Part shown: piece by piece, positions 43,742 through 52,856 of the stretch | Layout of the letters: each line of letters opens with the position of its first letter | Position numbering within the stretch: position 1 is the stretch's first letter | Assembly: GCA_028289195.1 (NCBI GenBank) | Contig: JANQQR010000005.1 | Span: 62,001-126,000 of the forward strand | Length of the DNA: 64,000 bases | Origin: Phycisphaerales bacterium | Lineage (GTDB): Bacteria > Planctomycetota > Phycisphaerae > Phycisphaerales > UBA1924 | Direction: 5' to 3' | Made by a program: the position numbers and the translations under genes | The notes under the pieces: generated by a model | The model's input: the letters and a program-made list of their open reading frames with translations, nothing else | Databases searched by the model: none | What the model was told of the DNA's origin: nothing

Positions 43742-46348
43742 ATGTTCGAGCGATTCACAGACAGAGCGCGGAAGGTGATGGCCCTGGCCAACCAGGAAGC
43801 GCAGCGGTTCAACCACGAGTACATCGGGACCGAGCACATCCTGCTCGGCCTCGTCAAGGAGGGCTCCGGCGTCGGGGCCAACGTGCTCAAAAACCTCGAC
43901 GTGGACCTGCGGAAGGTCCGGCTCGAGGTCGAGAAGCTCGTCCACTCCGGGCCGGACATGGTCACGATGGGCAAGCTGCCCCAGACGCCCCGCGCCAAGA
44001 AGGTGATCGAGTACGCGATCGAAGAGGCGCGCAACCTGAACCACAACTACGTCGGCACCGAGCACCTGCTGCTCGGCCTGCTGCGTGAGCACGACGGCGT
44101 TGCGGCGCAGGTGCTGATGAACCTCGGCCTGAAGCTCGAAGAGGTCCGCGAGGAGGTCCTGAACCTGCTCGGCGCGGGCGTCGACAAGGACGAGGGCGAC
44201 CCGATCGGCGCCGGCCCGTCGCAGACCGGCTCGTCGGGCCAGAAGCAGGGTCGCAGCAAGACCCCAGCGCTCGACAGCTTCGGGCGCGATCTCACCGCGC
44301 TGGCCTCGGACGGCCAGCTCGATCCGGTGATCGGTCGCGAGAACGAGATCGAGCGCGTGATCCAGGTGCTGTGCCGTCGCACGAAGAACAACCCGGTGCT
44401 GCTGGGTGAGGCCGGCGTCGGCAAGACCGCCATCGTCGAGGGGCTGGCCCAGGCGATCGTGAACCAGGAGGTCCCCGACCTGCTGCACGACCGGCGTCTG
44501 GTGGTGCTGGACCTGGCGATGATGGTCGCTGGCACCAAGTATCGCGGCCAGTTCGAAGAGCGCATCAAGGCCGTGATGAACGAGGTGAAGCGAGCACAGA
44601 ACCTGATCCTGTTCATCGACGAGCTTCACACGCTCGTCGGCGCCGGCGGCGCCGAGGGGGCGATCGACGCGTCGAACGTGCTGAAGCCTGCCCTCGCCCG
44701 CGGCGAGATCCAGTGCATCGGCGCGACGACCTTCGACGAGTACCGCAAGTACATCGAGAAGGACGCCGCTCTGGCGCGTCGCTTCCAGGCGATCACCGTC
44801 GAGCCGCCCACGGGCGAGCAGACCGTGCAGATCATCAAGGGGCTGCGCGATCGCTATGAAAGCCACCACCGTGTGAAGATCACCGACGAGGCCGTCGAGG
44901 CCGCCGTCGAGCTGAGCGGCAGGTACATCACGGGCCGGGTGCAGCCGGACAAGTCGATCGACGTGATCGACGAGGCCGGTGCGCGTGTCCGCCTGAAGAC
45001 CATGACCAAGCCGCCGGATCTCGCGGACATCGAGGGCCGGATCGAGCAGCTGTCGATGGACAAGGACGAGGCCGTGAAGGCCGCGGACTACGAGAAGGCC
45101 GCGGAGCTGCGCGATCAGGTCGAGAAGCTGCGGAAGCAGAAGGAGCAGACGCAGCAGGAGTGGCGCGAGAAGGCCAAGGAGGTGGGCGGCACGGTCGATG
45201 AGGACGTCATCGCCGAGGTCGTCTCCAAGATGACCGGCGTGCCGCTGACGCGTCTCGAGAAGGAAGAGGCCGAGCGCCTGCTCCAGCTCGAGGCCGAGCT
45301 CCACAAGCGCGTCGTCAGCCAGGAGGAGGCGATCAAGTCGATCTCCAAGGCGATCCGGCGTGCCCGTGCGGGGCTGAAGGACCCGAAGCGCCCGATGGGC
45401 TCGTTCGTGTTCGTCGGTCCGTCGGGCGTCGGCAAGACGCTGCTGTCCAAGGCCCTGGCGGAGTTCATGTTCGGCGACGAGGAAGCCCTCATCCAGCTGG
45501 ACATGAGCGACTACATGGAGAAGCACAACGTCTCCCGCCTCGTCGGCGCGCCTCCCGGCTACGTCGGCTACGAGGAGGGCGGCCAGCTCACCGAGCGCGT
45601 GCGCCGTCGCCCCTACGCGGTGATCCTGCTCGACGAGATCGAGAAGGCCCACCCCGACGTGTTCAACATGCTCCTCCAGATCATGGAGGAGGGTCGCCTC
45701 GTCGATTCGTTCGGTCGCAACGTCGACTTCCGCAACTGCATCCTGATCATGACGTCGAACATCGGCGCCGATCTGATCAAGGGCGGCGCGGGCTTCGGCT
45801 TCGGCAAGCGCGACTCCCAGCAGGACTTCAACTCGATGAAGGAAGTCCTGATGAAGGAGATCGAGCGCTACTTCCGCCCCGAGTTCATCAACCGCCTCGA
45901 CGACGTCATCGCGTTCCGCCCGCTCACGCGGGAGAACCTGGAGATCATCGTCGACTACGAAACCAACAAGCTCCGCAACCGTCTGGAAGAGCAGGGCTGG
46001 GTGCTCGAGCTCGACCAGGAGGCAAAGGACTTCCTGATCCGCAAGGGCTACAACCCCGACTTCGGCGCACGCCCGCTGCGTCGCGCGATCAGCACCTACA
46101 TGGAGGACCCGCTCTCCGAGGCGCTGCTCACCGGCGAGTTCCAGGGCAAGCACCGGATCCTCGTCAAGAAGGTCGGCGAAGAAGGCGCAGACGACGAGAA
46201 GCTGACCTTCGAGGCCACCGAGGGCGAGCCCCCGGCGAAGATGAAGGCCAAGCTGCAGCGTCAGCAGGAGCGGGCCGAGGCGGAAGCCGAGGCCGAGAAG
46301 CCGGTCGAGGCCGGCGCCGACGGCGAGGCCGGCAACGCCGAGGGCTGA
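43742..46348 (+). CDS. clpC: ATP-dependent Clp protease ATP-binding subunit ClpC
   Basis: 868 residues. An AAA+ unfoldase that feeds substrates to ClpP. The N-terminal domain has two Clp repeats ([16 protein letters not shown] and [16 protein letters not shown]). D1 Walker A is GEAGVGKT (about 223-230), and a UVR-type coiled segment ([20 protein letters not shown]) lies in the middle region, separating ClpC from ClpB. D2 Walker A is GPSGVGKT (about 560). A GFGFG segment aligns with the ClpP-docking loop. The C-terminus has an Ala/Glu-rich tail of about 40 residues. A GGAGG 7 nt before the ATG fixes the start. A strong terminator follows. clpP is not in the window. Confidence 0.95.
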   Translation: MFERFTDRARKVMALANQEAQRFNHEYIGTEHILLGLVKEGSGVGANVLKNLDVDLRKVRLEVEKLVHSGPDMVTMGKLPQTPRAKKVIEYAIEEARNLNHNYVGTEHLLLGLLREHDGVAAQVLMNLGLKLEEVREEVLNLLGAGVDKDEGDPIGAGPSQTGSSGQKQGRSKTPALDSFGRDLTALASDGQLDPVIGRENEIERVIQVLCRRTKNNPVLLGEAGVGKTAIVEGLAQAIVNQEVPDLLHDRRLVVLDLAMMVAGTKYRGQFEERIKAVMNEVKRAQNLILFIDELHTLVGAGGAEGAIDASNVLKPALARGEIQCIGATTFDEYRKYIEKDAALARRFQAITVEPPTGEQTVQIIKGLRDRYESHHRVKITDEAVEAAVELSGRYITGRVQPDKSIDVIDEAGARVRLKTMTKPPDLADIEGRIEQLSMDKDEAVKAADYEKAAELRDQVEKLRKQKEQTQQEWREKAKEVGGTVDEDVIAEVVSKMTGVPLTRLEKEEAERLLQLEAELHKRVVSQEEAIKSISKAIRRARAGLKDPKRPMGSFVFVGPSGVGKTLLSKALAEFMFGDEEALIQLDMSDYMEKHNVSRLVGAPPGYVGYEEGGQLTERVRRRPYAVILLDEIEKAHPDVFNMLLQIMEEGRLVDSFGRNVDFRNCILIMTSNIGADLIKGGAGFGFGKRDSQQDFNSMKEVLMKEIERYFRPEFINRLDDVIAFRPLTRENLEIIVDYETNKLRNRLEEQGWVLELDQEAKDFLIRKGYNPDFGARPLRRAISTYMEDPLSEALLTGEFQGKHRILVKKVGEEGADDEKLTFEATEGEPPAKMKAKLQRQQERAEAEAEAEKPVEAGADGEAGNAEG

Positions 46349-46377
46349 TCCTCCGGCACAACACCTGATCCTCTAGA

Positions 46378-46410
46378 GCCCGGTGTCGCCCTCGGCGGCG
46401 CCGGGCTTTT
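46378..46410 (+). terminator. Rho-independent terminator of clpC
   Basis: GCCCGGTGTCGCC (46378-46390) pairs with GGCGGCGCCGGGC (46394-46406) over 13 positions with two G-U pairs and a 3-nt loop. TTTTCGTTT follows immediately. This is the clearest intrinsic terminator in the window. Confidence 0.85.
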
Positions 46411-46421
46411 CGTTTGGGGTG

Positions 46422-47696
46422 CTACTCGGCGCCGAGCCCGCCGGGCGTGATGATCAGTTCCATCGCGTCGAAATCGAGGGTGAGCGCACCGGTGCGGAAG
46501 AACGCGTGCGACACGATGCCGTGGATCGGGAAGCCCAGCGCATCGTCGAGTTCTTCGGGGAAGGCCCCGAAGAGGCTCGGGACGTTCTCGCGCCTGAACG
46601 AACCGACCGAGAGCGACGGCGTGACGAACGGCGTGACGGTCACCGGGCCTCCGCCGCCCGCGCCCTGGAACGAGGGCTTGCCCTCGAGGTCGATCCCCAG
46701 TCGTTCGAGCACGGTTTCGCCGGCGAGGAACCCGTTGGCGGCAAGGCCCGTGTCGATGAACCACACAAAGGGCCCGGCGTCTTCGGGCGCACCGGCGTTG
46801 CCTTTTGCGAGCACGAGATGGCTCGCGCCGAGCCACATGGGAACAACGGTCTCGCCGTCGGTGCGCTCGCGCTCGGTGCCACGGCGCTCGAGCACGAGGC
46901 GCCCGCCGGCGTAGTCGATGGTCGCGCGGAACTTCGACAGCAGCGTCGTGCCCAGCACGCCGGAGATCTCGAGCCCGCCGAAGATGCGCCCCATGCCCTT
47001 CGAAGGCAGCAGGCTGACGGGGATGTCGTGCACCGTCGCGCCGCCGAGGCCGACTCGATCGAGCGATGAGTATTCGACCTGGGCGCGCTTGCCCCCGGCG
47101 AACATGCCTTCCTTGGAGCCGAAGCGAGGGAGTCCGAATTCGTCCGCGAGTTCGGGGTCGAGGATGAGTTCGTCGCCCCCGGTGTCGATGATGCAGTTGA
47201 TCTCGCGCGTACCGCCGATTGTCAGCGCGACGACCGGGAGCGGGTCGGTGCGCACGAAGGGGACCTCCACGCGATCCCCGTTCATCTCGATCCTGTACGG
47301 CTCGGACTCGCCGAAGCTCCGCAGCTGCGCGGCACGGGCGTCGCGACCCCGGGCCTCGGCGATCTCGGCGGCTTCGGCGAACCGGTGCAGGCGCTCGATC
47401 GCTCGCTGGCGGAAGACGAGGCGGCGTTGTTCGTCGCCCGCCTCCGGCTGTGGTGTCTCGGTCAGCACCATCGCTCGCTCCGGTTCGCCTGCCATGAGCG
47501 CGAGCTGCGCGAGCCGGACGAGCGCGGCGGCTCCGCCGGGGTCCGAACGCGAGAGGACCCGGTACGCGTCCCTCGCCTCGGCGAAGCGGCCTTCACTGAG
47601 CAGTTCATCGGCGCTCTGACGCGCGTTCGCCGCGTGGGAGAGACAGAGCGTCGCGAAGAGTGCTATCCGTGAGCACGCCGGGTTCCGTGTGAGCAT
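46422..47696 (-). CDS. Secreted TPR-linked protein with two retropepsin-like (DTG) domains
   Basis: 424 residues. A signal peptide (about 1-26, ending ANA) is followed by a short TPR-like helical part (ADELLSEGRFAEARDAYRVL) and two aspartyl-protease-like halves. The first has D171-T-G in IIDTGGDELILD and the second has D315-T-G in WFIDTGLAANGFL. Retropepsins normally dimerise to bring two Asp residues together; here both could come from a single chain, pepsin-style. Active or not, the fold implies peptide binding in the periplasm. GGGAGG lies 7 nt before the ATG at 47696. It converges with clpC across the terminator. Confidence 0.8.
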   Translation of the reverse strand: MLTRNPACSRIALFATLCLSHAANARQSADELLSEGRFAEARDAYRVLSRSDPGGAAALVRLAQLALMAGEPERAMVLTETPQPEAGDEQRRLVFRQRAIERLHRFAEAAEIAEARGRDARAAQLRSFGESEPYRIEMNGDRVEVPFVRTDPLPVVALTIGGTREINCIIDTGGDELILDPELADEFGLPRFGSKEGMFAGGKRAQVEYSSLDRVGLGGATVHDIPVSLLPSKGMGRIFGGLEISGVLGTTLLSKFRATIDYAGGRLVLERRGTERERTDGETVVPMWLGASHLVLAKGNAGAPEDAGPFVWFIDTGLAANGFLAGETVLERLGIDLEGKPSFQGAGGGGPVTVTPFVTPSLSVGSFRRENVPSLFGAFPEELDDALGFPIHGIVSHAFFRTGALTLDFDAMELIITPGGLGAE

Positions 47697-47760
47697 CGGC
47701 AACCTCCCGTTCCGCCCCTGCCAGATCACGATGCGCCGGCGGGCTCCACCTGTCCGTAAT

Positions 47761-48567
47761 TCAGGCTTCGGAGGGATCCGGATCGGCGCGGGATCCCGCT
47801 TCTGCTTCGGCGTTCGGCGCAGGGCTCGGCGAGGCGTGGGCGCCGACGCCGTAGCGGACGATGCACCACAGCGCCCACAGGCCGTCGCTGGCGCCGATCT
47901 TCTTGCCTTCCTCGTAGGTGCGCCCCGCGTAGGTGACGGGCACCTCGAAGATGCGGGCCGGGCGATCGTCGATGCGGATGCGCGAGAGCTTGGCGACGAG
48001 CTCGGGCTCGACCCCGAACCCGGTCTCCTGGATCTCGATCTGGCGGGCGACATCGGACGTGAACGCCTTGAAGCAGCACTCGATGTCGCTGAGGTTGAGG
48101 TTGGAAAAGGCGTTGGAGAAGTGGGTGATGACGCGATTGGCGATCGAGTGCCAGTAGTAGAGGACTCGGTGTGCCGTGCCGCCCCGGAAGCGCGAGCCGA
48201 CGACCGCGTCGGCGCGCCCGTCGAGGATGGGCGCGAGCACGTGGGCGTGGTCGGCCGGGTCATACTCCATGTCGGCGTCGTGGATCAGGAGGATGTCGGC
48301 GGTCTGGCGGGCGTGCTCGATCGCGGTGCGCAGGGCGGCTCCCTTGCCCATGTTGCGCGGGTGCTTGAGCAGGGTGATGTCGTCGTGCTGCGCTTCGAGC
48401 GAGCGGAGCAGGTCGGCGCTGGCGTCGGTCGAGCCGTCGTCGACGCACACGATGCGGCGCATCACGCCCTCGGGCGGCGCCGTGGCGCGCAGGCGCTCGA
48501 CCGACTGCTCGACGGTGCCGGCCTCGTTGTAGACGGGCATCAGGATGGCGAGGGTGGAGCCTGGCAC
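47761..48567 (-). CDS. Family 2 glycosyltransferase (dolichyl-phosphate mannosyltransferase-like)
   Basis: 268 residues. The GT-A fold is clear: LAILMPVYNEAGTVEQSVER at the N-terminus, RIVCVDDGSTDAS, KHPRNMGKGAALRTAI, the DxD-type motif in HDADMEYDP and the GSRFRGG acceptor-side block. No membrane helix is present, so it is a soluble or peripheral enzyme acting on the cytoplasmic side. Sugar and acceptor are unknown; a lipid-phosphate acceptor is typical for this subgroup. The start is GTG at 48567, placed there because a TACCCT box sits 7 nt upstream; a TTG at 48642 would add an unlikely extension. Confidence 0.88.
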   Translation of the reverse strand: MPGSTLAILMPVYNEAGTVEQSVERLRATAPPEGVMRRIVCVDDGSTDASADLLRSLEAQHDDITLLKHPRNMGKGAALRTAIEHARQTADILLIHDADMEYDPADHAHVLAPILDGRADAVVGSRFRGGTAHRVLYYWHSIANRVITHFSNAFSNLNLSDIECCFKAFTSDVARQIEIQETGFGVEPELVAKLSRIRIDDRPARIFEVPVTYAGRTYEEGKKIGASDGLWALWCIVRYGVGAHASPSPAPNAEAEAGSRADPDPSEA

Positions 48568-48574
48568 GTGCTGA

Positions 48575-48580
48575 AGGGTA
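48575..48580 (-). promoter_or_regulatory. -10-like TACCCT hexamer, leaderless configuration
   Basis: On the minus strand TACCCT ends 7 nt before the GTG start of the glycosyltransferase gene. Confidence 0.45.
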
Positions 48581-48643
48581 TCTGGGGAATGGGGGTGGTG
48601 TCTTGCGGCGGGACGGACACCAGCCCGCGGCCGCGCAGGCAAT

Positions 48644-48782
48644 TACGAGCCCGTCGCACAAGCGGCGGGTACGTTCGACGGCGCTCGCGCCGGCGTCGCA
48701 GGAATCACGCTACTGCGTAGATTCCAGAACGCACCGGGAAGCGAGAGCGCAAGGTACCCGCCGCTTGCGCGACGGGCTCGTA
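48644..48782. repeat. 139-bp element bounded by 29-bp inverted repeats
   Basis: The left arm (48644-48672) and right arm (48754-48782) are reverse complements with a single mismatch, separated by 81 bases that contain smaller dyads (for example around CGACGGCGC at 48677). It lies between the stop of dnaB and the start of the glycosyltransferase gene. It has no coding capacity and no obvious target-site duplication. It looks like a BIME/REP pair or a small non-autonomous element; it may also stop dnaB transcription. Confidence 0.75.
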
Positions 48783-48811
48783 GATGCGCTTCGGTACGGG
48801 GTGCGCCCCGC

Positions 48812-50509
48812 TCAGATCGGCAGGTCGTCGACGTCTTCGTCTTCCCACGAGCGGTCGGGGCCGCCGCCGTCGCGATGGTCGCCGACCGGGCCGGACTGGG
48901 AGCCCGGGCTGAACGAATAGCTCGGCTGCGCAGGGGCGCTGGGCTTGGGCTCGACGTGCTCCGAGCCGCCGGGCCCCTGCGGGGCGCTGTAGTGGCCCCG
49001 GGCGAGGCTCTGGAAGCGCGTGATCGGGGCGTTCCACTTGAGTTCGACGGTGCCCGTAGGCCCGTTGCGCTGCTTGGCGATGATCACCTCGGCGACGCCG
49101 GCCTTGTCGGGGTTGTCGGCGGCCCAGTCGGGGTCCTGCTGGTGGTAGTACTCCTCGCGGTGGAGGAGCATGATCACGTCGGCGTCCTGCTCGATCGATC
49201 CCGACTCGCGCAGGTCGGCCATGCGCGGGCGGTGCCCCTCGCGCTGCTCGGCGCCGCGATTGAGCTGGGCGAGGCAGACGATGGGCACGTTGAGCTCGCG
49301 GGCGAGCGCCTTCATGCCTCGCGAGATCGCGCTCACCTCGGCCTGGCGACTCTCGCGGGCTGCGCTGGGGGCGGTCATGAGCTGCATGTAATCGACCATG
49401 ATGCACTTGACGTCGTGCTGGGCGACCATGCGCCGCGCCTTTGCGCGCAGAAGCAAGACGGTCAGGCCGGGCGTGTCGTCGATGTACATGCGCGCGTCGC
49501 TGAGCTTGCCGCAGGATTCGGCGAGGCGTTTGAAGTCGTCGTGGGTGAGCAGGTTCTTGCGCATCTTCTGGCTGTCGACGCCGGAGTGCGCACAGAGGAG
49601 TCGCTGGGCGACGGACTGCTTGCTCATCTCCATCGAGAAGAAGCCGACGGGCGTGTGCGGGCCTGCCTCGGCGTGGGGCGAGCCGCCGAAGGCGATCTGC
49701 TCGGCGAGGTTGAGCGCGAAGGCGGTCTTGCCCATCGAAGGGCGTGCGGCGACGACGAGCATCTCGCCGGGCTGCAGGCCGTTGGTCATCTGGTCGAGGT
49801 CGTAGAAGCCCGAGGCGATGCCGGTGATGGTGCGCCCGTGCTGGAAGTTGGCGTCGAGGATGTCGAGCGTCTCCTGGAGGAGGTGCTCGAGGGTGTCGGT
49901 GTCCATGCCGACGGCCTGGTCGGCGATCTTGAAGATGGCTTGCTCGGCGCGATCGAGAACCTCGCGGGCGGCGTCGGCCTCGCCCCCCCCGGAGTGGTAG
50001 GCGTCGTAGAGGATCTGCCCGGCGGCATCGATCAGTTTGCGCAGCTGGGCCTTCTCGCGGACGATGCGCGCGTAGTGCGGGGCGCTGCTGGCGGCGGGGA
50101 CGCTCTGGGCGAGCTCGACCAGGTAGTCCTGCCCGCCGACGCTTTCGAGGACGTCCTTGTCGCGCAGCGCCTGGGTGAGCTGCACAAGGTCGCCCGAGCG
50201 ATGGACGTCGTAGTTCTGGACCAGCGCCTGGTAGATCGCGGCGTGGGCCTCGGAGTAGAAGTACTCGGCGTTGGGCACCAGGCCGATGACGTCGCCCACG
50301 ACCTTGGGGTCGAGGATCATCGATCCCAGCAGCGACATCTCCGCTTCCAGCGAGGCTGGGGGCAGGCGATCGAAGAGCTTCTGCAGGTCGGGGGGCGTGC
50401 CCTGGCGATCACGCCGGCGCTGCCCGGAGGGGCCGTCGGACCGGTCGCCGGTCTGGGACCTGCCCGTCATCCCCTGGAATCCCAAGCTTCCTTGCGGTGC
50501 GCTGCTCAT
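48812..50509 (-). CDS. dnaB: Replicative DNA helicase DnaB
   Basis: 565 residues. A hexameric 5'-3' helicase at the replication fork. The N-terminal domain (PPASLEAEMSLLGSMILDP) and the RecA-like C-terminal domain are complete: Walker A AARPSMGKTAFALN, CIMVDYMQLM Walker B, CLAQLNRGAEQR and the ESGSIEQDADVIMLLHRE motif. It is about 100 residues longer than usual, with a polar N-terminal extension of about 45 residues and a Pro/Ser/Gly-rich C-terminal tail of about 60 ending EDEDVDDLPI. It is divergent from pdxH. Confidence 0.95.
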   Translation of the reverse strand: MSSAPQGSLGFQGMTGRSQTGDRSDGPSGQRRRDRQGTPPDLQKLFDRLPPASLEAEMSLLGSMILDPKVVGDVIGLVPNAEYFYSEAHAAIYQALVQNYDVHRSGDLVQLTQALRDKDVLESVGGQDYLVELAQSVPAASSAPHYARIVREKAQLRKLIDAAGQILYDAYHSGGGEADAAREVLDRAEQAIFKIADQAVGMDTDTLEHLLQETLDILDANFQHGRTITGIASGFYDLDQMTNGLQPGEMLVVAARPSMGKTAFALNLAEQIAFGGSPHAEAGPHTPVGFFSMEMSKQSVAQRLLCAHSGVDSQKMRKNLLTHDDFKRLAESCGKLSDARMYIDDTPGLTVLLLRAKARRMVAQHDVKCIMVDYMQLMTAPSAARESRQAEVSAISRGMKALARELNVPIVCLAQLNRGAEQREGHRPRMADLRESGSIEQDADVIMLLHREEYYHQQDPDWAADNPDKAGVAEVIIAKQRNGPTGTVELKWNAPITRFQSLARGHYSAPQGPGGSEHVEPKPSAPAQPSYSFSPGSQSGPVGDHRDGGGPDRSWEDEDVDDLPI

Positions 50510-50582
50510 CCGTGAGCGAGGAATGTAGCACGTCCGTCAAGGCGCCAGATTCCGCACCGGTTCCCCACACGCCGTCCCCGCC

Positions 50583-50588
50583 TACGCT
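50583..50588 (+). promoter_or_regulatory. -10-like TACGCT hexamer, leaderless configuration
   Basis: TACGCT ends 6 nt before the pdxH ATG, with no Shine-Dalgarno sequence. Confidence 0.45.
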
Positions 50589-50594
50589 CCGTTC

Positions 50595-51302
50595 ATGGCC
50601 CTCCCGAACGCAGATCAGTCCGACGCCTTCGCGATCGACCAGACGCTCCCCGAGCCGCTGCCGGCGTCCCCGCTGGGTATCGCCGAGGCGTGGATCGCCG
50701 AGGCCACGGAGAACCGGGTGCAGCCCAACCCGACGGCGATGGCGCTGGCGACGATCGACCCCGACGGCACGCCGTCGGTGCGCATGGTGCTGTGCCGGCG
50801 CCGGAATCTGGCGGACGACGCCGGGTACGTCGTTTTCTTCACGAACTACACCGGTCGCAAGGCCCGGGCGCTGGACTCGACGGCGCGGGCGTCGGTGTGC
50901 TTCCACTGGGACACGCTGGACCGCCAGGTGCGGATCGAGGGTCCGGTCGTCCGATCGAGCGCTGTCGAGAGCGACGAGTACTACGCGTCGCGCCCGGTGG
51001 CCAGCCGTGTGGGGGCGTGGGCGAGCGACCAGAGCACGCCGGTGGCCTCGCGGGCGGAACTGCTGGCCAAGGTGGACGAGCAGCTGGCGCGGTTCAACGT
51101 GCGCATCGATCAGAGCGAGGACGCCGATATCCCGCGTCCCGATGGCTGGGGCGGGTACCGGATCTGGGCACGGGCCGTGGAGTTGTGGGTGGGGGGCCGG
51201 GGCCGGATCCACGACCGGGCGCGCTGGGAGCGCGAGCTGACGCCGGTGGACGAGTTCACCTACCGGGGTGGTCCGTGGAGCGGGACGCGCCTGCAGCCGT
51301 AG
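50595..51302 (+). CDS. pdxH: Pyridoxamine 5'-phosphate oxidase
   Basis: 235 residues, normal for the family. FMN-dependent oxidation of pyridoxine or pyridoxamine 5'-phosphate to pyridoxal phosphate. Key blocks are present: AMALATIDPDGTPSVRMVLC, VVFFTNYTGRKARAL, ASVCFHWDTLDRQVRIEG, SRPVASRVGAWASDQS and the C-terminal ELWVGGRGRIHDR. PLP made here would be the cofactor of the aminotransferase encoded next, 28 nt downstream on the same strand. That gene has its own -10-like box, so the link may be functional without strict operon dependence. Confidence 0.95.
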   Translation: MALPNADQSDAFAIDQTLPEPLPASPLGIAEAWIAEATENRVQPNPTAMALATIDPDGTPSVRMVLCRRRNLADDAGYVVFFTNYTGRKARALDSTARASVCFHWDTLDRQVRIEGPVVRSSAVESDEYYASRPVASRVGAWASDQSTPVASRAELLAKVDEQLARFNVRIDQSEDADIPRPDGWGGYRIWARAVELWVGGRGRIHDRARWERELTPVDEFTYRGGPWSGTRLQP

Positions 51303-51316
51303 GGGCGCCTTCCCCG

Positions 51317-51322
51317 TACCCT
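51317..51322 (+). promoter_or_regulatory. -10-like TACCCT hexamer, leaderless configuration
   Basis: TACCCT ends 8 nt before the ATG of the aminotransferase gene, in the 28-nt gap after pdxH. Confidence 0.45.
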
Positions 51323-51330
51323 GCCCGCAT

Positions 51331-52248
51331 ATGCCACCGACTGTCTGGATCAACGGCGGGTTCGTCGAGAGCCCCGCGGACGCATCGATCAGCGCGTTCG
51401 ACGCTGGGGTGCAGCACTCCGTCGGGCTGTTCGAGACGCTGCTGGCGTGCGGGCCCGAGGGGCGCGTGTTCCGCGTCGAGAAACACATCGAGCGCCTGGC
51501 GCGATCGGCGCAGGAACTCGGGCTGACCGAATCGCTGCAGACGCGCGCGCTGGCCGAGCTTGTCGAGAGCGTGGTCGCGCGGAGCGAACTGACGGGTGAG
51601 GACACCGACCGGCGGGCGCGGGTGCGCTTGACGGTCACCGGCGGCGACCTGAACATGCTCGCCACCAGCGGCAGGGGGCCGAGCGATCCGACGGTGATGG
51701 TGCACGCCCAGCCGGCCACGGGCTACCCGGCGGAGATGTTCGAGAAGGGCGTGAGCGCCAGCATCGCCGACGCCAAGGCAAACCCGCTGGACCCGTTCAC
51801 GGGGCACAAGACAGTCAACTACTGGTGGCGCCTGCGCGAGCTGCAGGTCGCCTCGGGGAAGGGCGCCGGCGAGGCGATCGTGCTGCAGGTGACGAACCAT
51901 GTGACAGGCGGCGCCGTGAGCAACCTGTTCGCGGTGATGGACGGCGCGCTGGTCACGCCCCTGGCCCACGGCGAGGAGGAACCGGGGGCGATCCACGCCC
52001 CGGTGCTCCCGGGTGTCACGCGCGGGGCGATCATCGAGTGCGCCGAGCGCGCCGGGATCGGGTGCGACCGGCGCCTGGTGCCGATCGCCGACGTGCTGGA
52101 CGCCGACGAGGTGTTCCTGACCAACTCGAGCTGGGGCGTGCTGCCGGTCGTGAAGATCGAGGCCAAGCCGATCGCGGGCGGCGTGCCGGGGCCCGTCACG
52201 ACGAAGCTGCGCGACGCGCTCGAGACGCTGATCCGCGAGGAGCCCTGA
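51331..52248 (+). CDS. Class IV aminotransferase (BCAT / D-Ala aminotransferase / ADC lyase fold)
   Basis: 305 residues. PLP fold-type IV. Opens VWINGGFVESPADASISAFD, then GLFETLLACGPEGRVFRVEKH. The lysine that should bind PLP lies in FTGHKTVNYWWRL, and EAIVLQVTNHVTGGAVSNLF and EVFLTNSSWGVLPV follow. It belongs to the same superfamily as the gene at 9598-10500 but is clearly distinct. Whether it is a branched-chain aminotransferase, a D-amino-acid transaminase or aminodeoxychorismate lyase cannot be settled by eye. It follows pdxH, which supplies its cofactor. Confidence 0.85.
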   Translation: MPPTVWINGGFVESPADASISAFDAGVQHSVGLFETLLACGPEGRVFRVEKHIERLARSAQELGLTESLQTRALAELVESVVARSELTGEDTDRRARVRLTVTGGDLNMLATSGRGPSDPTVMVHAQPATGYPAEMFEKGVSASIADAKANPLDPFTGHKTVNYWWRLRELQVASGKGAGEAIVLQVTNHVTGGAVSNLFAVMDGALVTPLAHGEEEPGAIHAPVLPGVTRGAIIECAERAGIGCDRRLVPIADVLDADEVFLTNSSWGVLPVVKIEAKPIAGGVPGPVTTKLRDALETLIREEP

Positions 52249-52250
52249 GC

Positions 52251-52856
52251 GTGGCGAGCGCGCCGGCGACGTTCGAGGCGGTACGGACGATCGCGCTCGA
52301 GGGCGGACGCACGGCTGTGCTGCGCCCGGTGGCGCTGAGCGATGCGCCCGGTGTGCTCGAGTGCAATCGCAAGATTCACAGCGCGGGTGTCGGCGTGGTG
52401 CGCACCGTCGATGAACTGCCCGCGAGCGCCGAGGGCCAGGAGCGCGAACTGCGCGAATGGATAGAGGGCAAGCGCTCGGGGCCGAACGGCTCGATGGTTG
52501 TGGCGGTGCTCGACGGCGTGGTCGTCGGGGAGGCCGAGATCCGTCGCTACACCCAGGCCGGGCTGCGCCACATCGGGCACATCGGGATCGGCGTGCAGCC
52601 CGATTGCCAGGGCGTCGGCCTCGGGAGGGCCATGATGGAATGGCTCATCGACTGGGCGCGCGTCGGGCTCGGACGCGGGATCATCCGGCTGGACCTGTCG
52701 GTGTTCCACAACAATGTGCGCGCGATACGGCTCTATGAGTCGCTCGGGTTCGTCCGCGAGGGGCTGCGCAAGCGATTCGTCCGCCTTCCCGACGGCAGCG
52801 AGATCGACGACATGCTGATGGTGAAGTTCCTGGACCAGGAGAGCGGGGACAGCTAG
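52251..52856 (+). CDS. GNAT-family N-acetyltransferase (RimI/RimJ-like)
   Basis: 201 residues. The GNAT fold is visible: TAVLRPVALSDAPGVLECNR at the N-terminus, VAVLDGVVVGEAEIRRY (beta4), IGIGVQPDCQGVGLGRAMM carrying the acetyl-CoA pyrophosphate-binding Q-x-x-G-x-G, and VFHNNVRAIRLYESLGFVREG. The acceptor is unknown. The GTG start is 2 nt after the aminotransferase stop, with GAGGAG 8 nt upstream, so it is co-translated in an operon with that gene. Its stop overlaps the stop of the convergent membrane protein gene in a shared CTAG. Confidence 0.87.
   Translation: MASAPATFEAVRTIALEGGRTAVLRPVALSDAPGVLECNRKIHSAGVGVVRTVDELPASAEGQERELREWIEGKRSGPNGSMVVAVLDGVVVGEAEIRRYTQAGLRHIGHIGIGVQPDCQGVGLGRAMMEWLIDWARVGLGRGIIRLDLSVFHNNVRAIRLYESLGFVREGLRKRFVRLPDGSEIDDMLMVKFLDQESGDS

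Noticed and set aside
43547-46153. 868-codon minus-strand frame opposite clpC
   Set aside because: Leu/Asp/Val-rich antisense shadow; clpC is clear on the plus strand.
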